64,000 bases of DNA from Anaerolineaceae bacterium (GCA_002699585.1 PABP01000009.1:355750-419749), one strand, 5' to 3'. Shown: positions 44,360-52,895, numbered from the stretch's first letter. Notes: a model not told the origin generated them from the sequence alone. Made by a program: numbers and translations.

Positions 44360-45322
44360 ATGAAGCGAATCGCCGTGATGACAAGTGGCGGTGATGCGCC
44401 TGGCATGAATGCAGCAATCCGCGCGGTCGTGCGTGCAGGGATCGCGAAGGATGTTGAGGTTTACGGCATTCGGCAAGCTTACCAGGGCTTGCTCGCGGGC
44501 GATATGGAACGCCTGACGAGCCGCGAAGTGAGTGGTATTTTGCAGCGTGGTGGCACCATCTTACAGACCGCGCGTAATGAAGAGTTCAAGACGGCCCAGG
44601 GCCAACGTAAGGCGTTGCGTCGCCTAAATGAAGAAAATATTGAAGGTGTTGTGGTCATTGGTGGTGATGGCAGCCTGCGCGGGGCCAATGTGCTCAGCCA
44701 GCTAGGTATCCCGACGATTGGCATCCCAGCCAGTATCGATAACGATATCTTCGGAACGGACACCAGTATCGGCGTCGATACCGCCCTGAATACGATACTA
44801 GACGCGCTCGACCGCCTGCGCGATACGGCGACATCGCATAATCGTTGCTTCATCATCGAGGTAATGGGCCGCAACTGCGGTTATCTGGCGCTGACCGGGG
44901 GCATCCTCGGTGGGGCGGAAGTCGTCATCACGCCGGAAAGACCGATGAAGATGGAAGAAGTCGCTGCTGAGTTGGAAGCTGCTTATGTCAAGGGCAAGGC
45001 GCATGCCATTGCCATCATTGCAGAAGGTGCACCCTACAAAGTCACGGACCTATCTGAATTCCTGGAGAAGCAGCAGGTCGGCTTTGAGATTCGTCTGACG
45101 ATTCTCGGTCATACGCAGCGTGGCGGCAGTCCCTCGGCATTTGACCGCTTGCTGGCAACCCGCATGGGTGTGGAAGCCGTCAACCGTCTGCTCAGTGGCG
45201 AAAGTGGTGTGATGGTAGCGCGCCAGGGCCGCAAGCAGACAACCGTACCGCTGGAAGAAGTCACATCACAGATGCGTGCTATTTCCGATGAATACTTTGA
45301 ACTGGCAAGTTTGCTGCAATAA
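44360..45322 (+). CDS. pfkA: 6-phosphofructokinase
   Basis: 320 residues, the E. coli PfkA length. ATG at 44360 has GAGGTG just upstream. It phosphorylates fructose 6-phosphate in glycolysis. Motifs: MTSGGDAPGMNAAIRAVV, TARNEEF (R72), VVVIGGDGSLRGA (D103, G104) and PASIDNDIFGTDTSIGVDTAL with catalytic D127 and D129. By E. coli numbering G104 favours ATP as donor. Residue 124, usually Gly in ATP enzymes and Lys in PPi enzymes, is Ala here. VMGRNCGYLAL and FEIRLTILGHTQRGGSPSAFDR complete the active site. The next gene is convergent, five bases away. Confidence 0.96.
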   Translation: MKRIAVMTSGGDAPGMNAAIRAVVRAGIAKDVEVYGIRQAYQGLLAGDMERLTSREVSGILQRGGTILQTARNEEFKTAQGQRKALRRLNEENIEGVVVIGGDGSLRGANVLSQLGIPTIGIPASIDNDIFGTDTSIGVDTALNTILDALDRLRDTATSHNRCFIIEVMGRNCGYLALTGGILGGAEVVITPERPMKMEEVAAELEAAYVKGKAHAIAIIAEGAPYKVTDLSEFLEKQQVGFEIRLTILGHTQRGGSPSAFDRLLATRMGVEAVNRLLSGESGVMVARQGRKQTTVPLEEVTSQMRAISDEYFELASLLQ

Positions 45323-45327
45323 GCGCG

Positions 45328-45813
45328 CTAGCTCTCTCGGCTGATTTCTGCGAGGCGGGCACCCAATACCTGCATGAGTGACGTGACGCCCACACGGACC
45401 TGTGTGCCGCGTTCACCCGCACTCAAGACAATATGCTCTAATCCACTGGCTGGCTGGTCAAGATAGACCGGCCAGTTTTTATTGGTCAGCATCAAGGGAC
45501 TGATGCCACCGACCTGCAATCCGGTCAGCTTTTCGGCATCGGCGTGGCTGGCCATGCGCACTTTTTTCTCGCCAGCCGCAGCCGCCATCGCCTTCAAGTC
45601 AAGCTGCCGATCTGCCGCAATCAGGGTCAGCATGGGCTTGTCGGTCGCCATCGACTGCACCACCAGCGTTTTATACACCATGAACTCCGGCAAACCAATC
45701 AACTCGGAGACTTCGCTAGCATCGCGCGTAATCGGTTCGTAGGTCAGGACTTCATAGGGGATGTTGTGCTGCTCCAGCAGCCGCATGGAATTCAGTTTTT
45801 TGTTTTTGGCCAT
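45328..45813 (-). CDS. ybaK: Cys-tRNA(Pro) deacylase YbaK-like
   Basis: 161 residues of the YbaK/INS editing-domain family, which hydrolyses mischarged Cys-tRNA-Pro in trans. Motifs: LLEQHNIPYEVLTY, MVYKTLVVQ with the catalytic lysine, LIAADRQLDLKAMAAAAGEKKV, and QVGGISPLMLTNKN, the GGISP loop. Length matches the family. Its first base overlaps the stop codon of the upstream epimerase gene. The partial proS at the window start is the corresponding synthetase. Archaeal-type ProRS and a free YbaK often occur in one genome. Confidence 0.92.
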   Translation of the reverse strand: MAKNKKLNSMRLLEQHNIPYEVLTYEPITRDASEVSELIGLPEFMVYKTLVVQSMATDKPMLTLIAADRQLDLKAMAAAAGEKKVRMASHADAEKLTGLQVGGISPLMLTNKNWPVYLDQPASGLEHIVLSAGERGTQVRVGVTSLMQVLGARLAEISRES

Positions 45814-46730
45814 TATGCGTCCTCATAAGGATGAATACTCAACCGGACGGTGCCGCTGGCGGTTTTGCCGGGATTTAGCACGAACACGCCGCTGCCTTCA
45901 ATGCCTTTTTGATACAGATTGAAGCCATCATTGGCGTTCGTTTGTGGCTCTACGGCAACAGATGGCGTTCTGGTATCGGTGTAGATCAAAATCTGCTGGA
46001 AGATGGGATCTGCCTGCATGCGTAGCTCACTGTGCCACAGTGGATAAGCAATGCGTACTGGCTTGGATAGATCGCGCTCTGATAGCAGATTATCGAGCTG
46101 AACACCGTCTACCAATGGCCTGAGTTGGCGGAAGTCCGATTGGGGGCTGATGTCGGTTGGCGCAGCGTCGGCCATGGCGCCTGTCAGGTTGAACTCTTTC
46201 TCAGTCGGAATTTCAATCAGGGGCATTTTGTCGGTGCGCACAAAATACGGATGATGCCCGAACCCGGCGGGGTAGGGCTGCGAATCCGTATTGGTCATGG
46301 AGAGTTCCCAGACGAACGCCGCATCTTCTAGGCGATATTCTGCTTGTGCACTGAAAGCAAAGGGGAAATTAATGTCGTCAAAGTCGCGGCTGTCAAACGC
46401 CATACGGATGTGCTTTTCATCGATGCTGATGACCTGCCAGGCCCGATGACGGACATCTCCATGCCGCGCCGTACCATCGTCGGGTGTGGTTTTCAGTTGA
46501 TACTCGGCATCGCCAATGCGCAGCAGACCATCGCGGATACGATTGGCCCAGGGCAGCATAATGAAACTGCTGCATGCGCCGCTGTTGCCATAATCGGACT
46601 CGTTAGCAGGGCGCATCAGGTCGATCCAGTTACCGCTGTAGCGTACACGGCCAAAAGCGATGCTCGCCCCGGTTTGCGGCAGGATGCCCGCCTGCCAATG
46701 TGCATTCTGTAAAACATGTGCTTCTGCCAT
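45813..46730 (-). CDS. Aldose 1-epimerase (mutarotase)
   Basis: 305 residues. It interconverts sugar anomers. Fold landmarks: WANRIRDGLLRIG with substrate Arg, TARHGDVRHRAW with a conserved His near 90, the general acid site AGFGHHPYFVRTD (H159/H160), and the catalytic Glu in VAVEPQTNANDGFN near the end. The family includes GalM and YeaD-like hexose-phosphate epimerases, so the substrate is not fixed. It overlaps ybaK by one base. With the SDR gene 26 bases upstream it forms one minus-strand cluster. Confidence 0.88.
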   Translation of the reverse strand: MAEAHVLQNAHWQAGILPQTGASIAFGRVRYSGNWIDLMRPANESDYGNSGACSSFIMLPWANRIRDGLLRIGDAEYQLKTTPDDGTARHGDVRHRAWQVISIDEKHIRMAFDSRDFDDINFPFAFSAQAEYRLEDAAFVWELSMTNTDSQPYPAGFGHHPYFVRTDKMPLIEIPTEKEFNLTGAMADAAPTDISPQSDFRQLRPLVDGVQLDNLLSERDLSKPVRIAYPLWHSELRMQADPIFQQILIYTDTRTPSVAVEPQTNANDGFNLYQKGIEGSGVFVLNPGKTASGTVRLSIHPYEDA

Positions 46731-46756
46731 GTAAAGCTCCTGTGAAGAATGATCGC

Positions 46757-47551
46757 TTATTTATATTGTTTTTTGGCGCGTTGGCCGATGAAGCCCGGTA
46801 TCAGGGTATTGCCGAGCACCAGCAATCGGTCAAAGAAGCGCAAAATGACCCGTTGGCGCTTGGGCTGATGCAAAACCACTTTGACCATTTCCTCGGCGAC
46901 CTGCTCTGGTGACATGGTCGGTACGCCACCACCGGAGCGCTTGCCTGCGCCCAACCGCTTCTCATCGAACTCGGTGTTCGTGCGTCCGACCAGGAAATCC
47001 GTCACGCGGATGTTGTCGTTCTCTAGCTCAATGCGTAATGAGGCCGCTAGACTGCTGACGAAGGCTTTGCTGGCCGCATAACTGGCCGCATAGGGCGACA
47101 CCATATTGAACGTCACCGACGAGGTCGTCAGGATGTGTCCACCGCCATTTTGGCGCATGGCGGGTACGACAGCGCGGACAGTATGCAGCACACCATCAAT
47201 ATTGGTACGCAGCAGGGTTTGCAGGTCGCTCCATTCGCTTTCGACGACGGCACCGCGTTGGCCGACCCCGGCATTGGCCAGGGCGACATCCAGCTTACCA
47301 AAGCGCTCGACGGTTGCCGTGACCGCTTTCTGGACATCCTCAGCCTGGGTGACATCACCCGCCAATGCCAAAAAGTCGCCGTGTGGGGCCGGTAAATCAG
47401 CAATCTGCTGACCGAGCTGCTCCAGGCGTTCGGTGCGTCGGGCCATACCTGCGACATGACATCCTGATCGGGCGAAGGCCAATGCCGCCGCCTGCCCGAT
47501 GCCGCTGGATGCCCCCGTGATGAATACGACCTTCGCCATATTGCTTGCCAT
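46757..47551 (-). CDS. Short-chain dehydrogenase/reductase
   Basis: 264 residues. An NAD(P)-dependent classical SDR. Cofactor motif TGASSGIGQAAALAFARSG, then the arginine-rich GMARRTERL segment (favouring NADPH), LANAGVGQRG (NAG), a serine in TTSSVTFN, and the catalytic YAASK in PYAASYAASKAF. Substrate unknown. A second in-frame ATG four codons in is an alternative start. It is separated from the PH-domain gene upstream by 68 bases. Confidence 0.9.
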   Translation of the reverse strand: MASNMAKVVFITGASSGIGQAAALAFARSGCHVAGMARRTERLEQLGQQIADLPAPHGDFLALAGDVTQAEDVQKAVTATVERFGKLDVALANAGVGQRGAVVESEWSDLQTLLRTNIDGVLHTVRAVVPAMRQNGGGHILTTSSVTFNMVSPYAASYAASKAFVSSLAASLRIELENDNIRVTDFLVGRTNTEFDEKRLGAGKRSGGGVPTMSPEQVAEEMVKVVLHQPKRQRVILRFFDRLLVLGNTLIPGFIGQRAKKQYK

Positions 47552-47619
47552 AATAAAGGACTCGTCATGTGGTCAAGACAGGTCGTAGTGTAACCCGCCC
47601 GGACGCTGTTGGGGAGGGG

Positions 47620-48192
47620 TTAGTAGGGATGTTGTCGCTGCTGGCTGATGAGTTGGCGGATCGCCCGCAGTTCTTGCAGGATGGCCATCGAGATAGGGTC
47701 AGCGATGGCTTGTTCACGCGTTTGCGTGGCGCTCATATCAGCCTTGAACGAACGCAACTGTTCCGCGACGTAAGCATACAGGTCGTCCAGGTCGCGGATG
47801 CCTGCCAGTACTTCTTCAGGAATCAGGCCGCCAGTGCCAGCCGTCTGGATCGACAGCGAGCCGATACCCAGCAGGCGGTCGCGGATGTCGCGCGTCACGG
47901 TGATGTTGGTCACGTTCTTGAAGGGCACATGCTTGACGGTCTTGCGCAGTACGCCGGCGCGCACGATGACTTCATCATGGTCAATCTGATAGGCGATGCT
48001 CCAGTAGTAGAGCGTCGCGCCGATCATCGTCCCCGCCAGGATGACCAGTGGGATCAGCAGCAAAATACCCGGTAGCGGCGTTTGGCCGATGACCAACAGA
48101 ATAACAGGCCAGCTAAATAACGAGCCGCCAACAGCCGCAATATAGAGTTTGAACAGGTAACGCATATGGGGACGAAATTGGATTGTGTTCAT
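47620..48192 (-). CDS. Bacterial PH-domain membrane protein
   Basis: 190 residues. Two hydrophobic segments at about 12-35 and 42-62 form a helical hairpin. They are followed by a bPH2 (YdbS/YdbT-like) domain at about 65-145: YQIDHDEVIVRAGVLRKTVKHVPFKNVTNITVTRDIRDRLLGIGSLSIQTAGT. A helical C-terminal tail ends in Gln/His. The start codon follows AGGGGGTG at good spacing. Function unknown; the family may act in membrane organisation. Confidence 0.85.
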   Translation of the reverse strand: MNTIQFRPHMRYLFKLYIAAVGGSLFSWPVILLVIGQTPLPGILLLIPLVILAGTMIGATLYYWSIAYQIDHDEVIVRAGVLRKTVKHVPFKNVTNITVTRDIRDRLLGIGSLSIQTAGTGGLIPEEVLAGIRDLDDLYAYVAEQLRSFKADMSATQTREQAIADPISMAILQELRAIRQLISQQRQHPY

Positions 48193-48249
48193 GGCGCACC
48201 CCCTAAAAAATCACACCATGTAATTATCCGTCATAGCGATGATGCACAG

Positions 48250-48268
48250 TCCCCCAAAGATTGGGGGA
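48250..48268. terminator. Hairpin between DUF4177-like and PH-domain genes
   Basis: A perfect 8-bp stem, TCCCCCAA (48250-48257) with TTGGGGGA (48261-48268) and an AGA loop. On the minus strand it follows the DUF4177-like gene. There is no T-tract, so termination may be only partial. Confidence 0.5.
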
Positions 48269-48281
48269 GCGTGCGCGGTAG

Positions 48282-48680
48282 TTAGTCTAGTTCGGGTGGG
48301 ATAGAGGGCTTGGGAATCGGTGGCATATTCGGTTCGGCCTGTGCGGCTTGGCTGCTGATGCTGTCTGTGGTTGCGTCTGCGGCCTGGATGACCTGTACGG
48401 GCACAAAGGAACCCGGTTTACGCCGCTTGAGCACAGCGAAATAAGTATTACTCCAACCCCCGTCGGCCATGCGTACATCTTCCTTGCCGCCGACCCTGGC
48501 GACGGGTTCCATATGGATAATCTCCCAGCCTTCAGCGCCCAGCGCGTTTAGCTCCGGGATCATGGCTTCTGGGGAGTAGCGCTTGGCTTTCTTGTTAAAA
48601 CTGTTTTCCACAAAGGATTTGATCTGCTTATCGGTCGCATTGGCCTCAAAAAATCGCGTTTGATATTCCCATTTTTCCAT
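48282..48680 (-). CDS. DUF4177-like small protein
   Basis: 132 residues. The N-terminal 90 residues match the DUF4177 pattern: MEKWEYQTRF start, LNALGAEGWEIIHMEPV, and YFAVLKRRKPG. The rest is a disordered Gln/Ala/Pro-rich tail (PPIPKPSIPPELD). The family has no known function and forms a small alpha/beta sheet. An insertion with KRYSPEAMIPE is longer than in the typical member. Confidence 0.75.
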   Translation of the reverse strand: MEKWEYQTRFFEANATDKQIKSFVENSFNKKAKRYSPEAMIPELNALGAEGWEIIHMEPVARVGGKEDVRMADGGWSNTYFAVLKRRKPGSFVPVQVIQAADATTDSISSQAAQAEPNMPPIPKPSIPPELD

Positions 48681-48920
48681 TGGTTAGCCCTCGCTGCTGC
48701 GTGGTGTCCCATCAAATGATGTCATTTGTTGCTGTCCTCAGTATAGCGTAACACGCACCTCGCCGTATTGACGACTCTCATGACTGCATATATTCGTCAT
48801 TCATAGCGTAGGGGAAGGGTGGTTTGGGCATGGGTTTGGCGTCCATCAGCGCGGACATAGCCCGTGCTAATGTGGATGCATCGATTGAAATACTTTGTTA
48901 CGTCCTAGGGAGGACCCACT

Positions 48921-49637
48921 ATGTTAAGCCAATCGGAAAAATTTGTTCAATCTGTTGTCACTGTCTTATTATTGGTAGCTGTTGTCGTGCTGGCTTTGCC
49001 GATGCAGGCCCAGGAAGCACCTATGATCGATCTGTTCTCCGCGACCAATGTGCGCAGCGGTCCCGGTACCCATTATTCAATTCTGGGGGTTGTCGCCAAG
49101 TACAACACCGCCAGCCTGACGATCACCGGGCGGGCAGATTTTGAAGCCAGCGACCTGACTTGCCTGCGCTATGCCCTGCGTCAGGATGCCTGGGTCCGCG
49201 TGGATTTCCGGGGTATCGAAGGCTGGGTGAATTATTGTGTTGGTACGGTCGAGGGTGACGTCAACGCGCTGCCCGTCGTCGAGCCGAGCCACGCTGACAG
49301 CCGCTGGTCCAATTACGATTATCCAACTTGGGAAGCGGATGCCTTAGCCGAAGATGCACCGACTGAAGATTATGTCGTCGGTTCTGTCCGCTACGAACGT
49401 ATCAACGTCTACGATGCCCCATCCCGTGATGGCAACCTCACCGATCTGCTGAGTGCGCGTGAAATCTATGTCACGGGCGTCAGCGCCGATGGCCTGTGGT
49501 TCTATGTCGAATACGCTGGCTATTCTGCTCTTGAAAGTATTGATTGGTACAGCCCGCGTCAGGATATGTCTGGCTGGATTTTCCATGAGACGCTCAGCAT
49601 GCCGCATAACTGGCAAGCGACCGTCGCCGTCCGCTAG
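48921..49637 (+). CDS. Secreted protein with SH3-like domains
   Basis: 238 residues. GGAGGA precedes the start. A signal peptide is evident: positively charged start, hydrophobic stretch VVTVLLLVAVVVLALPMQA, predicted cleavage after residue 30 or so. The mature part has a bacterial SH3 domain (about 35-115) with ATNVRSGPGTHYSILGVV and DAWVRVDFRGIEGWVNY, and a second, more divergent SH3-like unit at about 150-230 (INVYDAPSRDG, GWIFHETL). Such domains bind peptidoglycan or other surface polymers. It lies alone between divergent and convergent neighbours. The 240-base upstream interval (48681-48920) has TTGACG at 48768 but no good -10. Confidence 0.85.
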   Translation: MLSQSEKFVQSVVTVLLLVAVVVLALPMQAQEAPMIDLFSATNVRSGPGTHYSILGVVAKYNTASLTITGRADFEASDLTCLRYALRQDAWVRVDFRGIEGWVNYCVGTVEGDVNALPVVEPSHADSRWSNYDYPTWEADALAEDAPTEDYVVGSVRYERINVYDAPSRDGNLTDLLSAREIYVTGVSADGLWFYVEYAGYSALESIDWYSPRQDMSGWIFHETLSMPHNWQATVAVR

Positions 49638-49669
49638 CGTATAGTGATATATCGTAAAAGTGGCAGCTT

Positions 49670-49697
49670 GTAGGGGCAAGGCACGGCCTTGCCCACC
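49670..49697. repeat. Palindromic GTAGGGGC-type repeat
   Basis: GGGCAAGGC (49674-49682) and GCCTTGCCC (49686-49694) form a perfect 9-bp stem with a 3-nt loop, framed by GTAG at the left. Similar GTAGGGGC palindromes are dispersed in many cyanobacterial and Chloroflexota genomes. Only one copy is seen in this window. Confidence 0.5.
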
Positions 49698-49713
49698 TAA
49701 GTGAATCATCCCG

Positions 49714-49740
49714 GAGGCGCCGCAAAGCGCCTCTTTTGTT
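49714..49740 (+). terminator. Rho-independent terminator after the SH3 gene
   Basis: GAGGCGC (49714-49720) with GCGCCTC (49727-49733), a 6-nt loop, then TTTTGTT. Confidence 0.8.
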
Positions 49741-49820
49741 GCATGCCCCGCTTGCGCATATCCCCTCGCTCAGGATACGATTAGGGCAATTCACTCGATA
49801 TGAGTAGGATATGCCGCCAC

Positions 49821-51713
49821 ATGGCCCAACAGCAGCCGCCCGTTGAACCTAATCGGATCACCCAGCAGTTCTTCACAATCGTGCAGATTTCGCCCAATTC
49901 CTGGTTCGACCGCGCTCTGGTGCCGGTCTTGTTGATGTTAGGTGTGCTGTTCATGGCGTCTAGACTGCTGGCTGGCGATTGGCTGGCGACCGTCTTTAGC
50001 GCTGTACCGTTGGCGATCCTGGTGGCGCTAGCTGCTTTCAGGCCATTACAACTGCGGTTGCTCGGTCGCCCCTTCGACCGCAACCACGCGGTCTATCTGA
50101 CACTCTTCTGGGTTTATGCGCAGTTGTGGTTGTGGTTGGTGCGTCTGCTCAATACCGTTGAACCCACTGGCAAGGACAGCCAGCTTTTTTACGTGTTTTT
50201 CCTGCTATTCATCGCCGTGACTTTCCGTGCTCTGCTGACGCTGTTCGCCATCACCGGGCCGGGGTATGCCGTTTTCTTCTCGCGCATTCCCACCTGGGAA
50301 CAGGTCATGGTCGCCCTAAATGAATTTATTGCTGCCGGGTTGCTGGCCTATATCGGCGGCAGTGAATTGGCGCGTATTTTGCAGCCGGATGTCTTTACGC
50401 TGCGGCCTGAACCGCTCTATACCGGGTCTTTGCTGCTGATGTTCGGCGCGTATTATGTCATTATCCAGATGATGTGGGTCCAGACCTGGAACGATTGGCT
50501 GGCCCAGAACCGTGTCTGGGTGCGTCTGGTTCGTTTAATTTCACCTGTCGGCGTGGTGATTGTCTCGCTGGTGATTGTGCGCCACTTCACCCGTCTGAGC
50601 GACATACGCACAGCCGATTTGCTGGGTACAGCCAACCTCAACCAGACCATTCTAGCCCTATCACCGATTATCTGGCTGATGGCTTTTTTGCTGGCGTTGA
50701 TGGTCTACAGTGGCAGTCGCGGCCTGCGCCAGCGTTTGCTGCCCGATGAATTGCTCGACCGCTTGCCGGAGCGCGTCGGCAAAATCCTGCGCACGATTTC
50801 CGATATGGATATGCTGCTGTTGGCCATGCTCATGATGACCACCATTCCGGTGCAACTGTTCGTCTTCAACGATGGGGCACAGGGCGTCATTGATGTGCTG
50901 CGTGAGCAGATCGCCCAGCAAAATGCCATCATTGATTCATCCGAGCAAGCCCTCGCACTGATTTTCGCGCTGCCATTTTATCTGGTAGCGGTGGGTTTGC
51001 TGGGGTTATATGCCTGGGTGATGGCTAGCCCCAAACTGGGTGCCAAAGACCGTGACGCGCTTGTGGAAAAGCTGCCTATCGGCCTGCTGATTATCTTCAT
51101 CATCGCCCTGTACCTGTGTGCGATTCCCTTCACGCAGGTGTTGACCGAAGGCCGTTTGCCGCAGCTCCCGCAGGAATTGGGCCGTTTATTGGCCTTTGAT
51201 GTCCTCATTCCGCTGATATTGTTGTATGCCCATTACTATCCGCTGGTGCGCTTGCCGTATGGTATCGGCCAATCGCGTTGGCGAGAGCAGTACAGTCAGC
51301 AGCTAGAGCACGACCTGCGTGAGACAGATCGTCAGCTAGAAAGCCTGGAAGACAAGATTAAATCGGCGGAATATATCTGGCAGAATCGCCGTAATTGGCG
51401 CGCCAATGAAGAAGAGCGCTTCAATATGCTGTTCGACCTGATCGACCACAATGGCGAGCGGGATCGCCTGAATATGGCCCGTTTGCGTATGGTCGATGAA
51501 CGCCAGCGACTGGCTGAAATCTCAGAAGCGCCCGTGTCACTGACCATCGCCCGCTTGCCAACGCGCATTGTCAGCTATGGCATTCCGTTGTTATTGGCCT
51601 TCAAAATCTACGAATGGGCGGTCGTCAATGATGGCCTTCGCGAGATCGCCAACAACCCCAATATCGGCGTGATTGAGTTCTTCCAGACGATTCTGGAGCA
51701 GACTCAGTTCTAA
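49821..51713 (+). CDS. Polytopic membrane protein with coiled-coil segment
   Basis: 630 residues if begun at ATG 49821 (AGGA 11 bases upstream). An in-frame ATG at 49800 would add seven residues. At least ten hydrophobic segments occupy about 25-500, including LMLGVLFMASRLLAG, WLMAFLLALMVYSG and LLIIFIIALYLCAIPF. A long charged helix (about 500-590, QLEHDLRETDRQLESLEDKIKS) that could form a coiled coil follows, then a final hydrophobic segment (LPTRIVSYGIPLLLAF). No family is recognised and no catalytic motif stands out. A conserved structural or transport role is possible. A CHAD gene follows, with its own promoter. Confidence 0.72.
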   Translation: MAQQQPPVEPNRITQQFFTIVQISPNSWFDRALVPVLLMLGVLFMASRLLAGDWLATVFSAVPLAILVALAAFRPLQLRLLGRPFDRNHAVYLTLFWVYAQLWLWLVRLLNTVEPTGKDSQLFYVFFLLFIAVTFRALLTLFAITGPGYAVFFSRIPTWEQVMVALNEFIAAGLLAYIGGSELARILQPDVFTLRPEPLYTGSLLLMFGAYYVIIQMMWVQTWNDWLAQNRVWVRLVRLISPVGVVIVSLVIVRHFTRLSDIRTADLLGTANLNQTILALSPIIWLMAFLLALMVYSGSRGLRQRLLPDELLDRLPERVGKILRTISDMDMLLLAMLMMTTIPVQLFVFNDGAQGVIDVLREQIAQQNAIIDSSEQALALIFALPFYLVAVGLLGLYAWVMASPKLGAKDRDALVEKLPIGLLIIFIIALYLCAIPFTQVLTEGRLPQLPQELGRLLAFDVLIPLILLYAHYYPLVRLPYGIGQSRWREQYSQQLEHDLRETDRQLESLEDKIKSAEYIWQNRRNWRANEEERFNMLFDLIDHNGERDRLNMARLRMVDERQRLAEISEAPVSLTIARLPTRIVSYGIPLLLAFKIYEWAVVNDGLREIANNPNIGVIEFFQTILEQTQF

Positions 51714-51736
51714 ATCCAGTAATAGGGTTTACACAT

Positions 51737-51776
51737 TTTAATCTTAACATAAACAAGCCTTAACGAGATCATAACA
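51737..51776 (+). promoter_or_regulatory. Pho-box-like 11-bp repeat array
   Basis: Related hexamers recur every 11 bp: TTTAAT (51737), CATAAA (51748), CTTAAC (51759) and CATAAC (51770). Another CTTAAC lies out of phase at 51743. PhoB/PhoP-type regulators bind direct repeats with an 11-bp period just upstream of the -10, and cyanobacterial Pho boxes have CTTAAC cores. The last repeat ends 7 bases before the -10 of the CHAD gene. Confidence 0.5.
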
Positions 51777-51788
51777 ATACGATATACT
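51760..51788 (+). promoter_or_regulatory. Promoter of the CHAD gene
   Basis: TTAACG (51760-51765), a 17-nt spacer and TATACT (51783-51788), 39 bases before the start codon. The -35 region overlaps the Pho-box-like repeats, as in promoters activated by Pho regulators. Confidence 0.55.
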
Positions 51789-51827
51789 CTCCGCGTACGT
51801 TTTGTAGGTTTAGTTACGGGGAAGAAG

Positions 51828-52781
51828 ATGGTTTCGGAGAAGAAGCTGCTGCTGTTAAAAGAACATGCAGTGCCCATCGTAGGAGACGATGCCATTGCGG
51901 AAGCGGGCCGTAAAGTCCTGCTGCGCGATTGCATCAAAATGCTGGAGAACGAAGCAGGCAGCCGTGCCGGAGAAGACATCGAGTTCGTGCATGATATGCG
52001 CGTTGCCACCCGTCGTATGCGCAGCATCCTGCGTATGTTTAGTGACCACTTCGACGATAAAGCCATAGCTTCCTACGCTGAAGGCCTACGCGAGACAGCC
52101 AAGGCGCTCGGAAAAGTGCGCGATCTGGATGTGATGATCGCGGATCTGCAAGCCTATGCTGAAGAAACCAACGACATCGACGAGCCGATTGCTGGCATCA
52201 TCAAGACGCTAGATAAGCAGCGCGAAAAAGCCCGGGGTAATCTCCTTGAATGGCTGGATTCCAAAGCATACAAGAAGTTCGTCAAGGGGTATGTCAAGTT
52301 CCTGACCGAGCCAGGGAAAGCCGCTTTAGAGCCGGAAACGGCTGCTGAGCCGCATCAGGTGCGCCATGTGGCGCCCGTTATGATCCAGGAAGCGCTGTCC
52401 GCTGTCCGTGCCTATGATGTTGTGCTGGAAGATGCCGACTACGATACATTGCACGACTTGCGTATTGCCTTCAAACGCTTGCGCTATACGGTTGATAGCT
52501 TCACGGATGTCCTCGGCACGGGGGCCAATGCATTTATTGAACAGGTCAAAGACGTTCAGGATTATCTGGGCCGCATGAATGATATCGTCGTCGCCAGTGA
52601 AGCGCTTAACAAGCTCAAGAAACTCGACGAGGTTGAATCGGCTGTGCGCGATGCCTATGTGACCGTTATCCAGGCTGAAGCCGATGAGCGCATGGCCAAC
52701 TTTGTGGAAGCGGCCTGGGAGCCGTTTAACAAACGCGCGGTACTGCAAAAGTTATCCACAGCGATGCTATCCCTGCGCTAG
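51828..52781 (+). CDS. CHAD domain protein
   Basis: 317 residues. A GGGGAAG site precedes the ATG. CHAD is an all-helical domain with conserved His and Arg residues that binds inorganic polyphosphate. The two repeats show the signature: EFVHDMRVATRRMRSILRMF (H55, R58, R62, R63) and TLHDLRIAFKRLRYTVDSF (about 206-224), with LGKVRDLDVMIADL and VQDYLGRMNDIVVA after each. No fused CYTH domain is present, so it is not a triphosphatase on its own. It probably acts at polyphosphate granules, and its upstream Pho-box-like repeats would fit phosphate control. Confidence 0.92.
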   Translation: MVSEKKLLLLKEHAVPIVGDDAIAEAGRKVLLRDCIKMLENEAGSRAGEDIEFVHDMRVATRRMRSILRMFSDHFDDKAIASYAEGLRETAKALGKVRDLDVMIADLQAYAEETNDIDEPIAGIIKTLDKQREKARGNLLEWLDSKAYKKFVKGYVKFLTEPGKAALEPETAAEPHQVRHVAPVMIQEALSAVRAYDVVLEDADYDTLHDLRIAFKRLRYTVDSFTDVLGTGANAFIEQVKDVQDYLGRMNDIVVASEALNKLKKLDEVESAVRDAYVTVIQAEADERMANFVEAAWEPFNKRAVLQKLSTAMLSLR

Positions 52782-52828
52782 TCGTATCATAGACAAGTTC
52801 ATGTGTAGCCGGGCCATTCGCTCGGCTC

Positions 52829-52858
52829 TTTACGTTTCCGAGCGATCCACCCTATAAT
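52829..52858 (+). promoter_or_regulatory. Promoter of the first GT-C gene
   Basis: TTTACG (52829-52834), an 18-nt spacer and TATAAT (52853-52858), 38 bases before the ATG. A weak hairpin (AGCCG/CGGCT, 52807-52827) followed by CTTT may end the CHAD transcript just before it. Confidence 0.55.
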
Positions 52859-52895
52859 CGCACCCTAGAACCCAATTCATTTGGTGGCTCTGCTT

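Noticed and set aside
46757..48680. A single operon of SDR, PH-domain and DUF4177-like genes
   Set aside because: A perfect hairpin at 48250-48268 and an 89-base gap separate the DUF4177-like gene, and a 68-base gap separates the SDR. Co-transcription is possible but not shown.
51737..51776. A heat-shock or LexA-type operator as the reading of the CHAD upstream repeats
   Set aside because: The units are direct repeats with 11-bp period and not an inverted repeat, which fits a Pho-type box better.
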